From Idiomarina aquatica (GTDB lineage: Bacteria; Pseudomonadota; Gammaproteobacteria; Enterobacterales; Alteromonadaceae), in assembly GCF_004362895.1 (NCBI RefSeq), contig NZ_SNXI01000010.1:1-64000 (forward strand): a stretch of DNA of 64,000 bases. Direction: 5' to 3'. Below are positions 9,850-18,057 of the stretch, piece by piece. Made by a program: the position numbers and the translations under genes. The first letter of the stretch is position 1. Every line of letters starts with the position of its first letter. The notes beneath the pieces are model-generated. The model did not search any database. It saw nothing but the letters and a program-made list of their open reading frames with translations, and was not told the origin of the DNA.

Positions 9850-11124
9850 TTATGGGTTATAGAAGTCGCCATGGCGGCGCAAATAAATAACGTAATTAAA
9901 AATAAATCCAGCAACAAAAAACAGCGCCACTTCAGTCATTACTTGATCAAAGCTGAATGGCTGCCAGGCGACAGCAAAGCGCAACGGCAAATAGAGCGCG
10001 CCTAACATAGCAAAGCTCCCCATCCAGGTCAGCGCGCGGTTAATGTAAGCCACAGGAAAAACTTTGTGCAAGGTCACAACGACTGAACCGTTTGCCATCG
10101 CAGCACTAATAACCAAGCCCAACATGCAAGTAAACAGCACATCAAAATAGCGCATGTCATGTTGGTGGTGTGTTAATTCAAACTGCTTTGCCGCCAGCGC
10201 AGCAAAGATAGCCATCAATAATAAGCAAACCTGTGTGATTAACGTACCGCCGACCAGACGTCCGAGCCAATGCCCCAAAGGTCGCGATAAAATTGCCAAA
10301 AACGGTGCCATCCACACGAGCATTAAGGTGCTATAACCAAATACAATTTCCAGCACAAAAGGCAAAACAAAACTAACGCCGATGAAGGTACCTAGTGTTA
10401 AGTTATAGAGGATACCGATAAACCAAAAATGTCGATTTCTGAGTAATTCCGGGCTGAGTGACTGACGCTTGCCGGTTAAGAACTGAAAGCGTCTATCGGG
10501 AAGGCACCATTGTTTGACACCAGAAACTAAGAACAGCGCCATGATAAATAAAGGGAAGGATGCCAACCATATAACCGATCCGGGAGCCCGACGAATAAAT
10601 AAATTACCACTACTTAGCACAAACTCGTGAGCGGCCCCTGACAGCGGTAGATGAACCATTACCACTAATGGCACAATCAGGTAGGCTAAGAAAGTGGCCA
10701 CCAGAATAATGCCCACCACCCATGCAGAAGGCAGCATTTCACCACTTAAGTCAGCTCGCGAACCGACCAGAGATAAGTCAAAAGCTCGTGCGTAAAGCAG
10801 CCCCGAACAGCCGGACACCGCCACGGCAAAATACAACGCGTAATGGAGTGAAAAATCAACGAGTGCATAGCAGCCAAGAGCGGCGACAGATGCCATGATC
10901 AAATTATGAAAACGCGCAATAGTTGCTGACTGCATTGGGCTCATAAAACTACCAACAACGCGGGCAAGAACACCACTACCACCACAAATACCAAGCAACA
11001 AAAATGCATCAGACGGTGCCAGTCGGCTCGTCTGATACATCAATACAATAATTATTGGCCAGCTAGCCCAATAACTCATGCCTATGAGCAGCTGTAGCCA
11101 AGTTGCACGGCTTTCCTGGGTCAC
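9850..11124 (-). CDS. Divergent NarK-like major facilitator, probable nitrate/nitrite transporter
   Basis: This 424-residue protein has about 12 hydrophobic segments. The second half resembles NarK (RNRHFWFIGILYN, TLGTFIGVSF, LSRPLGHWLGRLVGG), and the first half keeps an arginine in SGVLARVVGSFM where NarK has a substrate arginine. The glycine-rich nitrate signature usually found in segment 5 is not recognisable (SGEMLPSAWVVG instead). It sits between narX and narL on the opposite strand. Context and the 7-2-7 NarL site upstream favour nitrate or nitrite transport. An altered substrate is possible, so I give no gene symbol. Confidence 0.72.
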   Translation of the reverse strand: MTQESRATWLQLLIGMSYWASWPIIIVLMYQTSRLAPSDAFLLLGICGGSGVLARVVGSFMSPMQSATIARFHNLIMASVAALGCYALVDFSLHYALYFAVAVSGCSGLLYARAFDLSLVGSRADLSGEMLPSAWVVGIILVATFLAYLIVPLVVMVHLPLSGAAHEFVLSSGNLFIRRAPGSVIWLASFPLFIMALFLVSGVKQWCLPDRRFQFLTGKRQSLSPELLRNRHFWFIGILYNLTLGTFIGVSFVLPFVLEIVFGYSTLMLVWMAPFLAILSRPLGHWLGRLVGGTLITQVCLLLMAIFAALAAKQFELTHHQHDMRYFDVLFTCMLGLVISAAMANGSVVVTLHKVFPVAYINRALTWMGSFAMLGALYLPLRFAVAWQPFSFDQVMTEVALFFVAGFIFNYVIYLRRHGDFYNP

Positions 11125-11232
11125 TACGTTAATGATTATGGTTGCTTTAAGATCCTATCAACTTTGCCTTGAGCGCCGCCAAACAACAATGCGTTTTACG
11201 TGTTAGTTATTGATTTTTATGGGGTAATGAAA

Positions 11233-11248
11233 TACTCCAAAAGGAGTA
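11233..11248. promoter_or_regulatory. 7-2-7 NarL/NarP-type binding site
   Basis: TACTCCA-AA-AGGAGTA has the facing heptamer arrangement with a 2-base gap known for NarL and NarP. The right heptamer is a perfect consensus match and the left differs only in its last base. It sits inside a longer perfect dyad, AAATACTCC-AAAA-GGAGTATTT at 11230-11251. It lies between the narK-like gene (start 11124) and narL (start 11330), so it could control either. Confidence 0.72.
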
Positions 11249-11329
11249 TTTTTAATGTATTTGAATTAAGAATATGGCAACCTATGCTTAGTTAGATTCA
11301 TAGAGAATATATGTTTTAGGGAGATACTC

Positions 11330-11989
11330 ATGTCGAATGAAGCAGCCAGCATTATGCTTGTTGATGACCACCCGCTGTTACGCAAAGGATTAAAGCAACT
11401 CATCGCCATGGAAGACGATATGCAGGTTGTCGCTGAAGCAAGTAGTGGGAAGGACGCGATTGCGTTAGCTGCTGAACATGACCCGGACCTCATCGTTTTA
11501 GATTTAAACATGCAGGGAATGGATGGCATTGAGACACTCAAGCAACTGCGTGATAGCGGCGTTACGTCGCGTATCATCATGCTCACTGTCAGTGACGCTG
11601 ACGACGATGTCGTCGCCGCCATCACTAACGGTGCAGACGGGTACCTACTTAAAGACATGGAGCCCGAGCAATTACTGGAACAAATCCATCGTGCGGTTAC
11701 CGGCAAAATGGTACTTAGCGAAGCCATTACCGAAATTCTTGCCACCGCCCTGCGCCAGCCAGCTAAAGCGCCTTCGTCACAGTTAAGCTCATTGACCAAT
11801 CGTGAATACGAAATCCTCAGCCTGATTGCTAAAGGCATGAGCAATAAAGTCATAGCCCGCGAGCTGGATATTTCTGACGGCACCGTAAAAGTGCATGTGA
11901 AACACCTACTCAAAAAACTTGGGCTCCGCTCGCGTGTCGAGGCGGCAGTCTGGATGGTTAATCAGCAAGGCCAGCAAGGAGAGTCATAA
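11330..11989 (+). CDS. narL: Nitrate response regulator NarL
   Basis: The 219-residue regulator has a receiver domain (residues 7-125; D12/D13 acidic pocket, phospho-acceptor D58 in VLDLNMQGMDG, conserved K in YLLKDM) and a C-terminal LuxR/GerE helix-turn-helix (LTNREYEILSLIAKGMSNK, ISDGTVKVHVKHLLKKL). It is the expected partner of NarX. A GGGAG ribosome site precedes the ATG. Its stop overlaps the moeA start (TAATG at 11987-11991), so cofactor synthesis is co-transcribed with the regulator. Confidence 0.95.
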   Translation: MSNEAASIMLVDDHPLLRKGLKQLIAMEDDMQVVAEASSGKDAIALAAEHDPDLIVLDLNMQGMDGIETLKQLRDSGVTSRIIMLTVSDADDDVVAAITNGADGYLLKDMEPEQLLEQIHRAVTGKMVLSEAITEILATALRQPAKAPSSQLSSLTNREYEILSLIAKGMSNKVIARELDISDGTVKVHVKHLLKKLGLRSRVEAAVWMVNQQGQQGES

Positions 11990-13242
11990 TGTCTAACGCA
12001 ACAGCGCCAATGATGCCGTTCGATGACGCTATTGCTACCATGCTAGCGCAAGTCAGTGCATCGGAGTCATCGGAAACTGTCCCATTAACTCAAGCGCTAG
12101 ACCGTATCGCAGCTGAGGACATCGTTTCACCGATTGACGTACCGGGCCATAACAACTCCGCCATGGATGGTTATGCCGTTAAAGCCGGTTCAGCTCAAGT
12201 TGGCGATGAGCTTAAAGTGATTGGCGTTGCCGCGGCCGGACACCCGTTCGCTAAAGAACTGGGGGACGGCGAGTGTGTCAGAATTATGACCGGTGCCACC
12301 ATCCCCACCGGGGCTGACGCTATCGTCATTCAGGAAAACGTAACTGCCAACACCGAAGCCGGAGCGATTACCATTAATCAAGCAGCAGCAGTTGGCGACA
12401 ATATTCGTTTGCAGGGAGCGGACATTAAACTGGGCCACGCTGTCATCGCCACAGGGGAGCGCCTCAGCCCTGTTGATATTGGTTTGTTAGCGTCCCTTGG
12501 GATTGCTGAAGTCAAAGTTAAGCGTAAATTAACGGTGGCTATTTTTTCTACCGGAGATGAACTTGTTGCTCCCGGCGCGCCATTAGAGTCAGGCCAAATT
12601 TACGACTCAAATCGCTACCTTATCCATGCCATGTTACAACGCTTTAACGCAGACATTATCGATTTGGGTCGTTTACCCGATGATTTAGGCAAAATAAAGG
12701 ATGCACTGAGCGAGGCAGCTTCGCAAGCCGATGCCATTATTACCAGCGGTGGGGTTTCGGTTGGTGATGCAGATCACACCAAGGCGGCCTTAGATGCGCT
12801 TGGCGACGTTGGTTTTTGGAAGGTTGCAATGAAACCCGGCAAGCCCTTTGCGTTTGGTCGTATCGGCGCTAAACAAGCCGACAACGGAGCCTGGTTTTTC
12901 GGTTTGCCCGGCAATCCCGTTGCTGCTGCTGTCACCATGGACCAGTTAGTTCAGCCAGTGTTAATCCAGTTAGCGGGTCAACAGCCAACAGCATCTCCAG
13001 TCTTTAACGCAGCAGCCGATGAAGCCTTTAAAAAGCGACCCGGACGTGCAGATTTTCAGCGCGCAACGTATTGGCAGGATCCGCAGGGACCGCTAAAAGT
13101 TAAAAGCGCTGGGTCACAAAGCTCTGGCGTGCTGAGTACCATGAAAAGCGCCAATAGTTTTGCTCGCCTTGAACAACAGCGTGACAGCGTTGCTGCCGGC
13201 GAAACGGTAGAAGTATTGCCATTTTCCGAGTTGTTACGCTAG
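11989..13242 (+). CDS. moeA: Molybdopterin molybdenumtransferase
   Basis: This 417-residue MoeA inserts molybdenum into adenylylated molybdopterin. Family marks are the N-terminal PGHNNSAMDGYAV, the central IFSTGDELV and IYDSNRYLI, the TSGGVSVGDADH nucleotide loop and the C-terminal FGLPGNPVAAAVT segment. It shares one base with the narL stop codon and is therefore probably translationally coupled to it. It is the only Moco gene here read on the plus strand; the others lie convergent just downstream. Confidence 0.96.
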   Translation: MSNATAPMMPFDDAIATMLAQVSASESSETVPLTQALDRIAAEDIVSPIDVPGHNNSAMDGYAVKAGSAQVGDELKVIGVAAAGHPFAKELGDGECVRIMTGATIPTGADAIVIQENVTANTEAGAITINQAAAVGDNIRLQGADIKLGHAVIATGERLSPVDIGLLASLGIAEVKVKRKLTVAIFSTGDELVAPGAPLESGQIYDSNRYLIHAMLQRFNADIIDLGRLPDDLGKIKDALSEAASQADAIITSGGVSVGDADHTKAALDALGDVGFWKVAMKPGKPFAFGRIGAKQADNGAWFFGLPGNPVAAAVTMDQLVQPVLIQLAGQQPTASPVFNAAADEAFKKRPGRADFQRATYWQDPQGPLKVKSAGSQSSGVLSTMKSANSFARLEQQRDSVAAGETVEVLPFSELLR

Positions 13243-13247
13243 GCCAA

Positions 13248-14330
13248 TTAATGCATTGCGGCAGCTTTAAAGGCTGCCGTAATCTTTTGACCCACGCCCA
13301 GCTTCAAGCGCTGACAGGAGACCACAGTTACCAATGCCCGTAACAATTGACCGTCTACCAACAGCGTAACTATTTTCTCAGCCTCGTGACCGGCACTCTG
13401 GATATCTGTAATCGTTGCATCAACCTGGTTGCTCAACGAGCTATCCCTTGCAGGACTTAAAGAAATACTCACGTCCCGAGCCCAAATAACGAGTCGTTTG
13501 TGTTTATCCACTTGATTCAGAGTCTTGGTTAAACCGTCAGGTAGCCAAAGTTGTTGCACTCCCATACTCCAGCAACGTAACCCTTGCTCAACCGGTTTGT
13601 CCGTTTGGGTTAACTCAATAATCGATAACGGACCGTCGCTGACCTGACCTAAATAGGGAGCTTCATCAACAAGCGAACCGGCTGAAACCTTTACCCCGTT
13701 ATCGATAACAACGACCTCATCAGCTAACGAAACAACTTCGTCAACGTGATGGCTTACCAGTAACATAGGTAGTTGGTAACGCTGTTGAATCCTTTTCAGG
13801 TCTCCCAGTATTTGGCGCTTTGCGTCGCTATCAAGCCCATTAAGCGGCTCATCTAACAATAACAATTTAGGTTGGGACAGCAGTGCCCGCGCTATTGCAA
13901 CGCGTTGTTGCTGACCCCCGGATAACTGCGACGGAAGGCGCTGTAATAACGGTTGCAATTGCAGTAAATCGATAACCTCTTGCGGCTCGATAAAGATATC
14001 GTCTGTTGTTTTAGGCAAACCGTAACGAATATTGTCAATAACACGCTTTTTGCTAAACAAATTGGCTTGCTGAAATACCATCGCTAAGTTTCGTTGCTCT
14101 GCTTTACGAAACGTCTTTTTGTTTTGCCATGGCTGTCCCTGCCAGCTAATTTCACCGGTAACTCTTGCTTCTAGCCCGGCAATGCAGCGTAGCAAGGTAC
14201 TTTTACCGCTACCTGAGGCCCCGAATACCGCGGTTATTTTATTATCAGCAAAACGGTGCTGCAGCTGCAGCATAAAGTCCCGGCGCTGTAATCTGATATC
14301 AACGCTTAACACCAAGTCCTCCTGCTGCAT
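13248..14330 (-). CDS. modC: Molybdate ABC transporter ATPase
   Basis: The 360-residue ATPase shows Walker A GASGSGKST, the Q-loop in MVFQQANLF, the signature LSGGQQQR, Walker B LLLLDEP and the switch histidine in LLVSHHVDE. The last 70 residues form a mop/TOBE-like domain that binds molybdate in ModC proteins. It energises molybdate import with ModB and ModA. Its start overlaps the end of modB by about 30 bases, so translation is probably coupled. Confidence 0.94.
   Translation of the reverse strand: MQQEDLVLSVDIRLQRRDFMLQLQHRFADNKITAVFGASGSGKSTLLRCIAGLEARVTGEISWQGQPWQNKKTFRKAEQRNLAMVFQQANLFSKKRVIDNIRYGLPKTTDDIFIEPQEVIDLLQLQPLLQRLPSQLSGGQQQRVAIARALLSQPKLLLLDEPLNGLDSDAKRQILGDLKRIQQRYQLPMLLVSHHVDEVVSLADEVVVIDNGVKVSAGSLVDEAPYLGQVSDGPLSIIELTQTDKPVEQGLRCWSMGVQQLWLPDGLTKTLNQVDKHKRLVIWARDVSISLSPARDSSLSNQVDATITDIQSAGHEAEKIVTLLVDGQLLRALVTVVSCQRLKLGVGQKITAAFKAAAMH
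13259..13279. terminator. Possible terminator hairpin between moeA and modC
   Basis: CGGCAGC at 13259-13265 and GCTGCCG at 13273-13279 form a 7-base stem with a 7-base loop, followed on the plus strand by TAATCTTTT. It lies in the last codons of modC, just after the moeA stop, where the two convergent transcripts meet. The T-run is imperfect, so the call is tentative. Confidence 0.4.
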
Positions 14331-14988
14331 AACGCTTTTGTAAACTGTAAACGCTAACTAATACAATGAATGAGAACACTAACAACCCAAGCGCCAGCGT
14401 ACCGGCGCTGTCATAGTCCATTGCTTCCGTGTGATCATAAATCAGAATAGACAACACCTGGGTTTCACCCGGAATACTGCCGCCGAGCATCAAAATAACA
14501 CCAAATTCTCCCAGCGTGTGGGCAAAACTTAGCGTCGCCGCAACCAACAAACCGCCCTGACTCATCGGTATAACGAGTGTCCAAAAACGTCGCCACCATC
14601 CGGCCCCTAAGGTTGCTGCAGCATCGAGCTGGCCCTGGGGGAGTTGCCGAAATGACTCGATTAATGGCTGCACGGCAAAAGGTAAGGAATAAATCACCGA
14701 GGCGATGACAATGCCCTCAAAACTAAACGCTAAATGATCAAGTCCCAGACTTTCGAGTGAGGAGCCAATAAAGCCCGAGGGCCCTAACCAAATCAGTAGA
14801 TAGAAGCCCAGCACCGTGGGAGGTAACACTAGTGGTAAAGCCACCAGCGTCTGCACGATAGAGGTTACCCAGCCGTTTTTGCGTGCCAGCCACCAGGCTA
14901 GCGGAATCGCCACTAACAGCAGGATCAAGGTGCTATAGATACCAAGCTTTAGCGTTAGCGTCACCGCTTGCCAGTCGGCCTCGCTCAT
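14299..14988 (-). CDS. modB: Molybdate ABC transporter permease
   Basis: This 229-residue permease has about five membrane segments (for example IYSTLILLLVAIPLAWWLA and TLVALPLVLPPTVLGFYLL) and the EAA-type coupling loop DAAATLGAGWWRRFW. These match ModB of the molybdate importer. It starts 4 bases before the end of modA and runs into modC, so the three transport genes form one unit. Confidence 0.94.
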   Translation of the reverse strand: MSEADWQAVTLTLKLGIYSTLILLLVAIPLAWWLARKNGWVTSIVQTLVALPLVLPPTVLGFYLLIWLGPSGFIGSSLESLGLDHLAFSFEGIVIASVIYSLPFAVQPLIESFRQLPQGQLDAAATLGAGWWRRFWTLVIPMSQGGLLVAATLSFAHTLGEFGVILMLGGSIPGETQVLSILIYDHTEAMDYDSAGTLALGLLVFSFIVLVSVYSLQKRYAAGGLGVKR

Positions 14989-15728
14989 CGCTTATCACTC
15001 CCGCTATCAGTGGTTAGCCCGTATTGCTGCTTAATCTCATCGAACTTAGGCTGTTGGAAGTAGTCGCTGAATTGACGGGCAACACTGGCCTCAGATGTCG
15101 CAGAAACAATGCCATGCCTATGTTGCAACAGACTGTTATCGACCGCAGGTAGAATAACTAACTGCTTTGCTGTGCGCGCATCTAGCGGAATGACCGATAG
15201 CGCTACCAGGCCAAATTTGGCGGCGCCACTAAAAACCATTTGTGCAGCCTGAGCGACATTCTCAGCATAAACGAGCTGCTCTGCCAGGTTCAGGTCGTTG
15301 CTTTGTAGCCACTGCATTGCCGCTTGCCCATAAGGCGCATGTCGCGGCTGTGCAATAGCAATGCGCTGTTGCGTGTGTTGCAAATTATCAACGCTTAACG
15401 CTGTGGCTTGTGGAGCAGCGGCCCACAGGCCAAGTTGTCCATAACCATCCAGCGTTACGTCACGGACTAAACCTTTGTCTTGTAGCAACTCCATAAAGCG
15501 CTTATTGGCTGAAAAATAGATATCGAACGGCGCGCCGGCCTGTATTTGTGACGCCAGCTTACCTGAAGAACCATAAACGATGCGTACCGAAATGTCGTTG
15601 GCTTCTTTAAAGTCAGTAACTACGGCTTCCAGTATGGGTCGATAACTTGACGCTGCCGCTAACGTGAGTGTTTGCGTCGCCGCGTTGCTACTGAACACCA
15701 GCAACAATGGCAGTACTAGTCGCCACAT
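14985..15728 (-). CDS. modA: Periplasmic molybdate-binding protein
   Basis: The 247-residue protein begins with a short signal peptide (MWRLVLPLLLVFSSNAAT) followed by TLTLAAASSYRPILEAV, the typical opening of ModA. IVYGSSGKLASQIQAGAPFDI holds the oxyanion-binding serines. It captures molybdate in the periplasm for ModBC. Its first codons overlap the end of moaE by 13 bases, so uptake is joined to the cofactor operon rather than being a separate ModE-type operon. Confidence 0.93.
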   Translation of the reverse strand: MWRLVLPLLLVFSSNAATQTLTLAAASSYRPILEAVVTDFKEANDISVRIVYGSSGKLASQIQAGAPFDIYFSANKRFMELLQDKGLVRDVTLDGYGQLGLWAAAPQATALSVDNLQHTQQRIAIAQPRHAPYGQAAMQWLQSNDLNLAEQLVYAENVAQAAQMVFSGAAKFGLVALSVIPLDARTAKQLVILPAVDNSLLQHRHGIVSATSEASVARQFSDYFQQPKFDEIKQQYGLTTDSGSDKR

Positions 15729-16183
15729 GACTCACTACCCTGCCAGCGCTTTGCAGCCTCGTCATCGCTTTGTTTTGCTTCAACCCAATGTGTCTTGTCA
15801 GCATAATGTTCTTTCTTCCAAAATGGCGCCCGGGTTTTTAAGTAATCCATGATAAAGCGGGTCGCCTCAAACGCCGCATCACGGTGACCACTAGCGACAC
15901 CAACAAAAACAATTTGCTCGTTTACACGCAAATAACCGACCCGATGAATGACCGTGACCCGCTGCAGTGGCCAGCGCTGTTGAGCCTGTTCAACAATGCC
16001 ATGCAGTGCTTTTTCAGTCATTTGTGGGTAGTGTTCCAGTTCCAGTGCTTTTAGATCTCCTGAATCATCACGCACTAAGCCACAGAACGTCGCAACAGCA
16101 CCACTGCGTGAGTCTGTAGCGAGCTGGTTATAAAGTTCGCCAACATTAAAGTCGTCGTTCTGTACAGACACATTGACCGTCAC
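15716..16183 (-). CDS. moaE: Molybdopterin synthase catalytic subunit
   Basis: The 155-residue MoaE carries the family segments GAVATFCGLVRD, LELEHYPQMTEKAL, VIHRVGYL and VFVGVASGHRDAAFEA, then TRAPFWKKEHY with the catalytic lysines. With thiocarboxylated MoaD it converts cyclic pyranopterin monophosphate to molybdopterin. It is 3 bases downstream of moaD and overlaps modA. Confidence 0.96.
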   Translation of the reverse strand: MTVNVSVQNDDFNVGELYNQLATDSRSGAVATFCGLVRDDSGDLKALELEHYPQMTEKALHGIVEQAQQRWPLQRVTVIHRVGYLRVNEQIVFVGVASGHRDAAFEATRFIMDYLKTRAPFWKKEHYADKTHWVEAKQSDDEAAKRWQGSESCGD

Positions 16184-16186
16184 GCC

Positions 16187-16435
16187 TTAGCCCCCTGTTA
16201 CTGGCGGGAATAGCGCCAGCTCATCGCCATTACGGACGGTTGCGGCAGGATCGGCGAACTCATGATTGATCGCACACAGCAAATCATAACGCGAAAGCTC
16301 TTTATGCCACTTTTCTGAACGCTGCTTAAGCTGTTCCAGTAATTCACTTACCGGTGTTGATTCAGTAACATCTAACTGGATTTCGTCCGTCGCTAAACGC
16401 TCGCGTAGCACGGCAAAAAATTTAATCGTCAACAT
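16187..16435 (-). CDS. moaD: Molybdopterin synthase sulfur carrier subunit
   Basis: This 82-residue ubiquitin-like protein ends in LFPPVTGG. The terminal double glycine is the site that is adenylylated and turned into a thiocarboxylate. It donates sulfur to the pterin in the MoaD-MoaE synthase. It lies between moaC and moaE in the usual order. No MoeB-like activating enzyme is present in the window. Confidence 0.95.
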   Translation of the reverse strand: MLTIKFFAVLRERLATDEIQLDVTESTPVSELLEQLKQRSEKWHKELSRYDLLCAINHEFADPAATVRNGDELALFPPVTGG

Positions 16436-16447
16436 ATTCTAGACCTC

Positions 16448-16942
16448 TTACACGTCACCTTGTTGCTCACTAAAGCGCCAGTGACCTCGCTTGCCGCCCT
16501 GCTTTTCGACAAGGTGTGTATTAGTAATCACCATGGCCGGGTCAACGGCTTTACACATGTCGTATAGCGTTAACGAAGCAACCGATGCCGCAGTCAGGGC
16601 TTCCATTTCAACCCCAGTATTGCCGTTGACTTTGCACTCTGTCAGCACCTTAATAGCGCCTGCGTTCTCGTCAATATCAAAGCTGACACTGACGCGTGTT
16701 AATGCCAAAGGGTGACACAACGGAATTAAATCGCTGCAACGTTTGGCGGCCATGATTCCTGCAATGCGGGCTGTCGCCAGAACATCACCTTTTTTGTCTG
16801 CGGCTTTTTTTAACAACGCCACCACATCGCCTCGGGTGATTAAGGTACTGGTTGCCAACGCCACACGTTGTGTTTGTTGCTTGTCACCCACGTCAACCAT
16901 GTGCGCCGAGCCGTCTTCGGTTAAATGTGTAAATTCACTCAT
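16448..16942 (-). CDS. moaC: Cyclic pyranopterin monophosphate synthase
   Basis: The 164-residue MoaC shows MVDVGDKQQTQRVA, KKGDVLATARIAGIMAAK, the LIPLCHPLALT active-site segment, and TGVEMEALTAASVASLTLYDMCKA. It finishes the rearrangement of the MoaA product into cyclic pyranopterin monophosphate. It sits 12 bases after moaB in the Moco operon. Confidence 0.97.
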   Translation of the reverse strand: MSEFTHLTEDGSAHMVDVGDKQQTQRVALATSTLITRGDVVALLKKAADKKGDVLATARIAGIMAAKRCSDLIPLCHPLALTRVSVSFDIDENAGAIKVLTECKVNGNTGVEMEALTAASVASLTLYDMCKAVDPAMVITNTHLVEKQGGKRGHWRFSEQQGDV

Positions 16943-16954
16943 TTTATCTCTCGT

Positions 16955-17461
16955 TTAAACTAAATGACCGACGAAGTTGCAAGGACCTTGTCGAGCATCC
17001 ATCTGTGGTTTCAATAGTTTTTCCCACGCTAGCATGGCAGCTCCGCCGGAACCCGGCACGCAGGCGACTAAGGTTTTATTGGTAATGCCGGCAAAGGCCC
17101 GTGACTGTAGTGATGAAGAGCCGATATCCTGATATGACAACTGACGAAATAGCTCGCCAAAGCCATCTATTCGCTGCTCTAACAATGGCGCTATTGCTGC
17201 TTGCGTCACATTGTCCAGCGCAAACCCGGTGCCACCGTTGGTTAAAATCACCTGTACTTCGTCATCGGCAATTAGGCTACATACTGCGGCCCTAATGAGA
17301 TGTTTATTGTGTTCACATACCTTGCGGTAAACGACTTCATGGCCCTCGGCCTCAACAGCCTGCTGCAATTTGGCACCGGTCGTATCGTTGCTTTGGTCGC
17401 GTTTATCTGAAAATGTCAGTAGCGCAACATTCAATGGCTTAAACTGTTTTGCTGAGCTCAT
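16955..17461 (-). CDS. moaB: Molybdenum cofactor biosynthesis protein B (MPT adenylyltransferase family)
   Basis: The 168-residue protein has the MoaB/MogA fold marks LLTFSDKRDQSNDTTG, ILTNGGTGFALDNVT and VACVPGSGGAAMLAWE. MoaB-type proteins adenylylate molybdopterin before metal insertion by MoeA. No separate mogA is present here, so this protein may fill that role. Its ATG overlaps the mobA stop (17458-17461). Confidence 0.9.
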   Translation of the reverse strand: MSSAKQFKPLNVALLTFSDKRDQSNDTTGAKLQQAVEAEGHEVVYRKVCEHNKHLIRAAVCSLIADDEVQVILTNGGTGFALDNVTQAAIAPLLEQRIDGFGELFRQLSYQDIGSSSLQSRAFAGITNKTLVACVPGSGGAAMLAWEKLLKPQMDARQGPCNFVGHLV

Positions 17462-18057
17462 ACCTGCTCCTCCTTTAATGCGTCATGCCATTGCGCCGGG
17501 GTATTGGTATTGACCAGTTGTTCAACCTTGTCGGTTTTTATTGGCTTGGCATCGAAGCTTTGCAAAAGACGTTTTATCGATCGATCACCATCATGATCGA
17601 CCAGACAATTCTCGATATAGCGAAGCAAATCCGGCGTTAAACTTAAAACACACGGCAACGCGCAGTGTTGATAATAAACGGGGTTGTCGCTATCAACATC
17701 GAGTAACCGTTTTAAAGCGCATACGGTTAGTTTTGGCATATCAACGGGAGTGACTAAAACTCGTAACGGCTTGCTCGAAATGGGGTGTTGATACAGCAAG
17801 GTTTGTAAGCCTGCATGAAGGCCACCCAAAGGTCCGCGCTCCTGATAAATATCTGAGACTCCGCCGACATTCTGGCCGCTCACCACGATGGGGTTACAGC
17901 CCGCTTCGCTCAATAGGCGCTGCCCCCGCTGCAGCAAGGTTTCACCTTTGAGCTTCAACAACGCTTTATCACGACCCATGCGACTCGACTTGCCGCCCGC
18001 TAAAATAATGCCGGCAGGCTCTAAGGCTACTTGTGATGGCACGGTTTCAGCCTCCAA
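17458..18057 (-). CDS. mobA: Molybdenum cofactor guanylyltransferase
   Basis: This 199-residue nucleotidyltransferase begins with IILAGGKSSRMGRDKALL, the GTP-binding loop of MobA. TPVDMPKL supplies the metal-binding aspartate. It adds GMP to molybdopterin to make the bis-MGD cofactor required by NarG. It overlaps the moaA end by 11 bases and the moaB start by 4. Confidence 0.95.
   Translation of the reverse strand: MEAETVPSQVALEPAGIILAGGKSSRMGRDKALLKLKGETLLQRGQRLLSEAGCNPIVVSGQNVGGVSDIYQERGPLGGLHAGLQTLLYQHPISSKPLRVLVTPVDMPKLTVCALKRLLDVDSDNPVYYQHCALPCVLSLTPDLLRYIENCLVDHDGDRSIKRLLQSFDAKPIKTDKVEQLVNTNTPAQWHDALKEEQV

Noticed and set aside
11266-11913. A 215-codon minus-strand open frame opposite narL
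   Set aside because: It is serine/methionine-rich low-sense sequence that mirrors the clear NarL coding frame. It has no recognisable domain.
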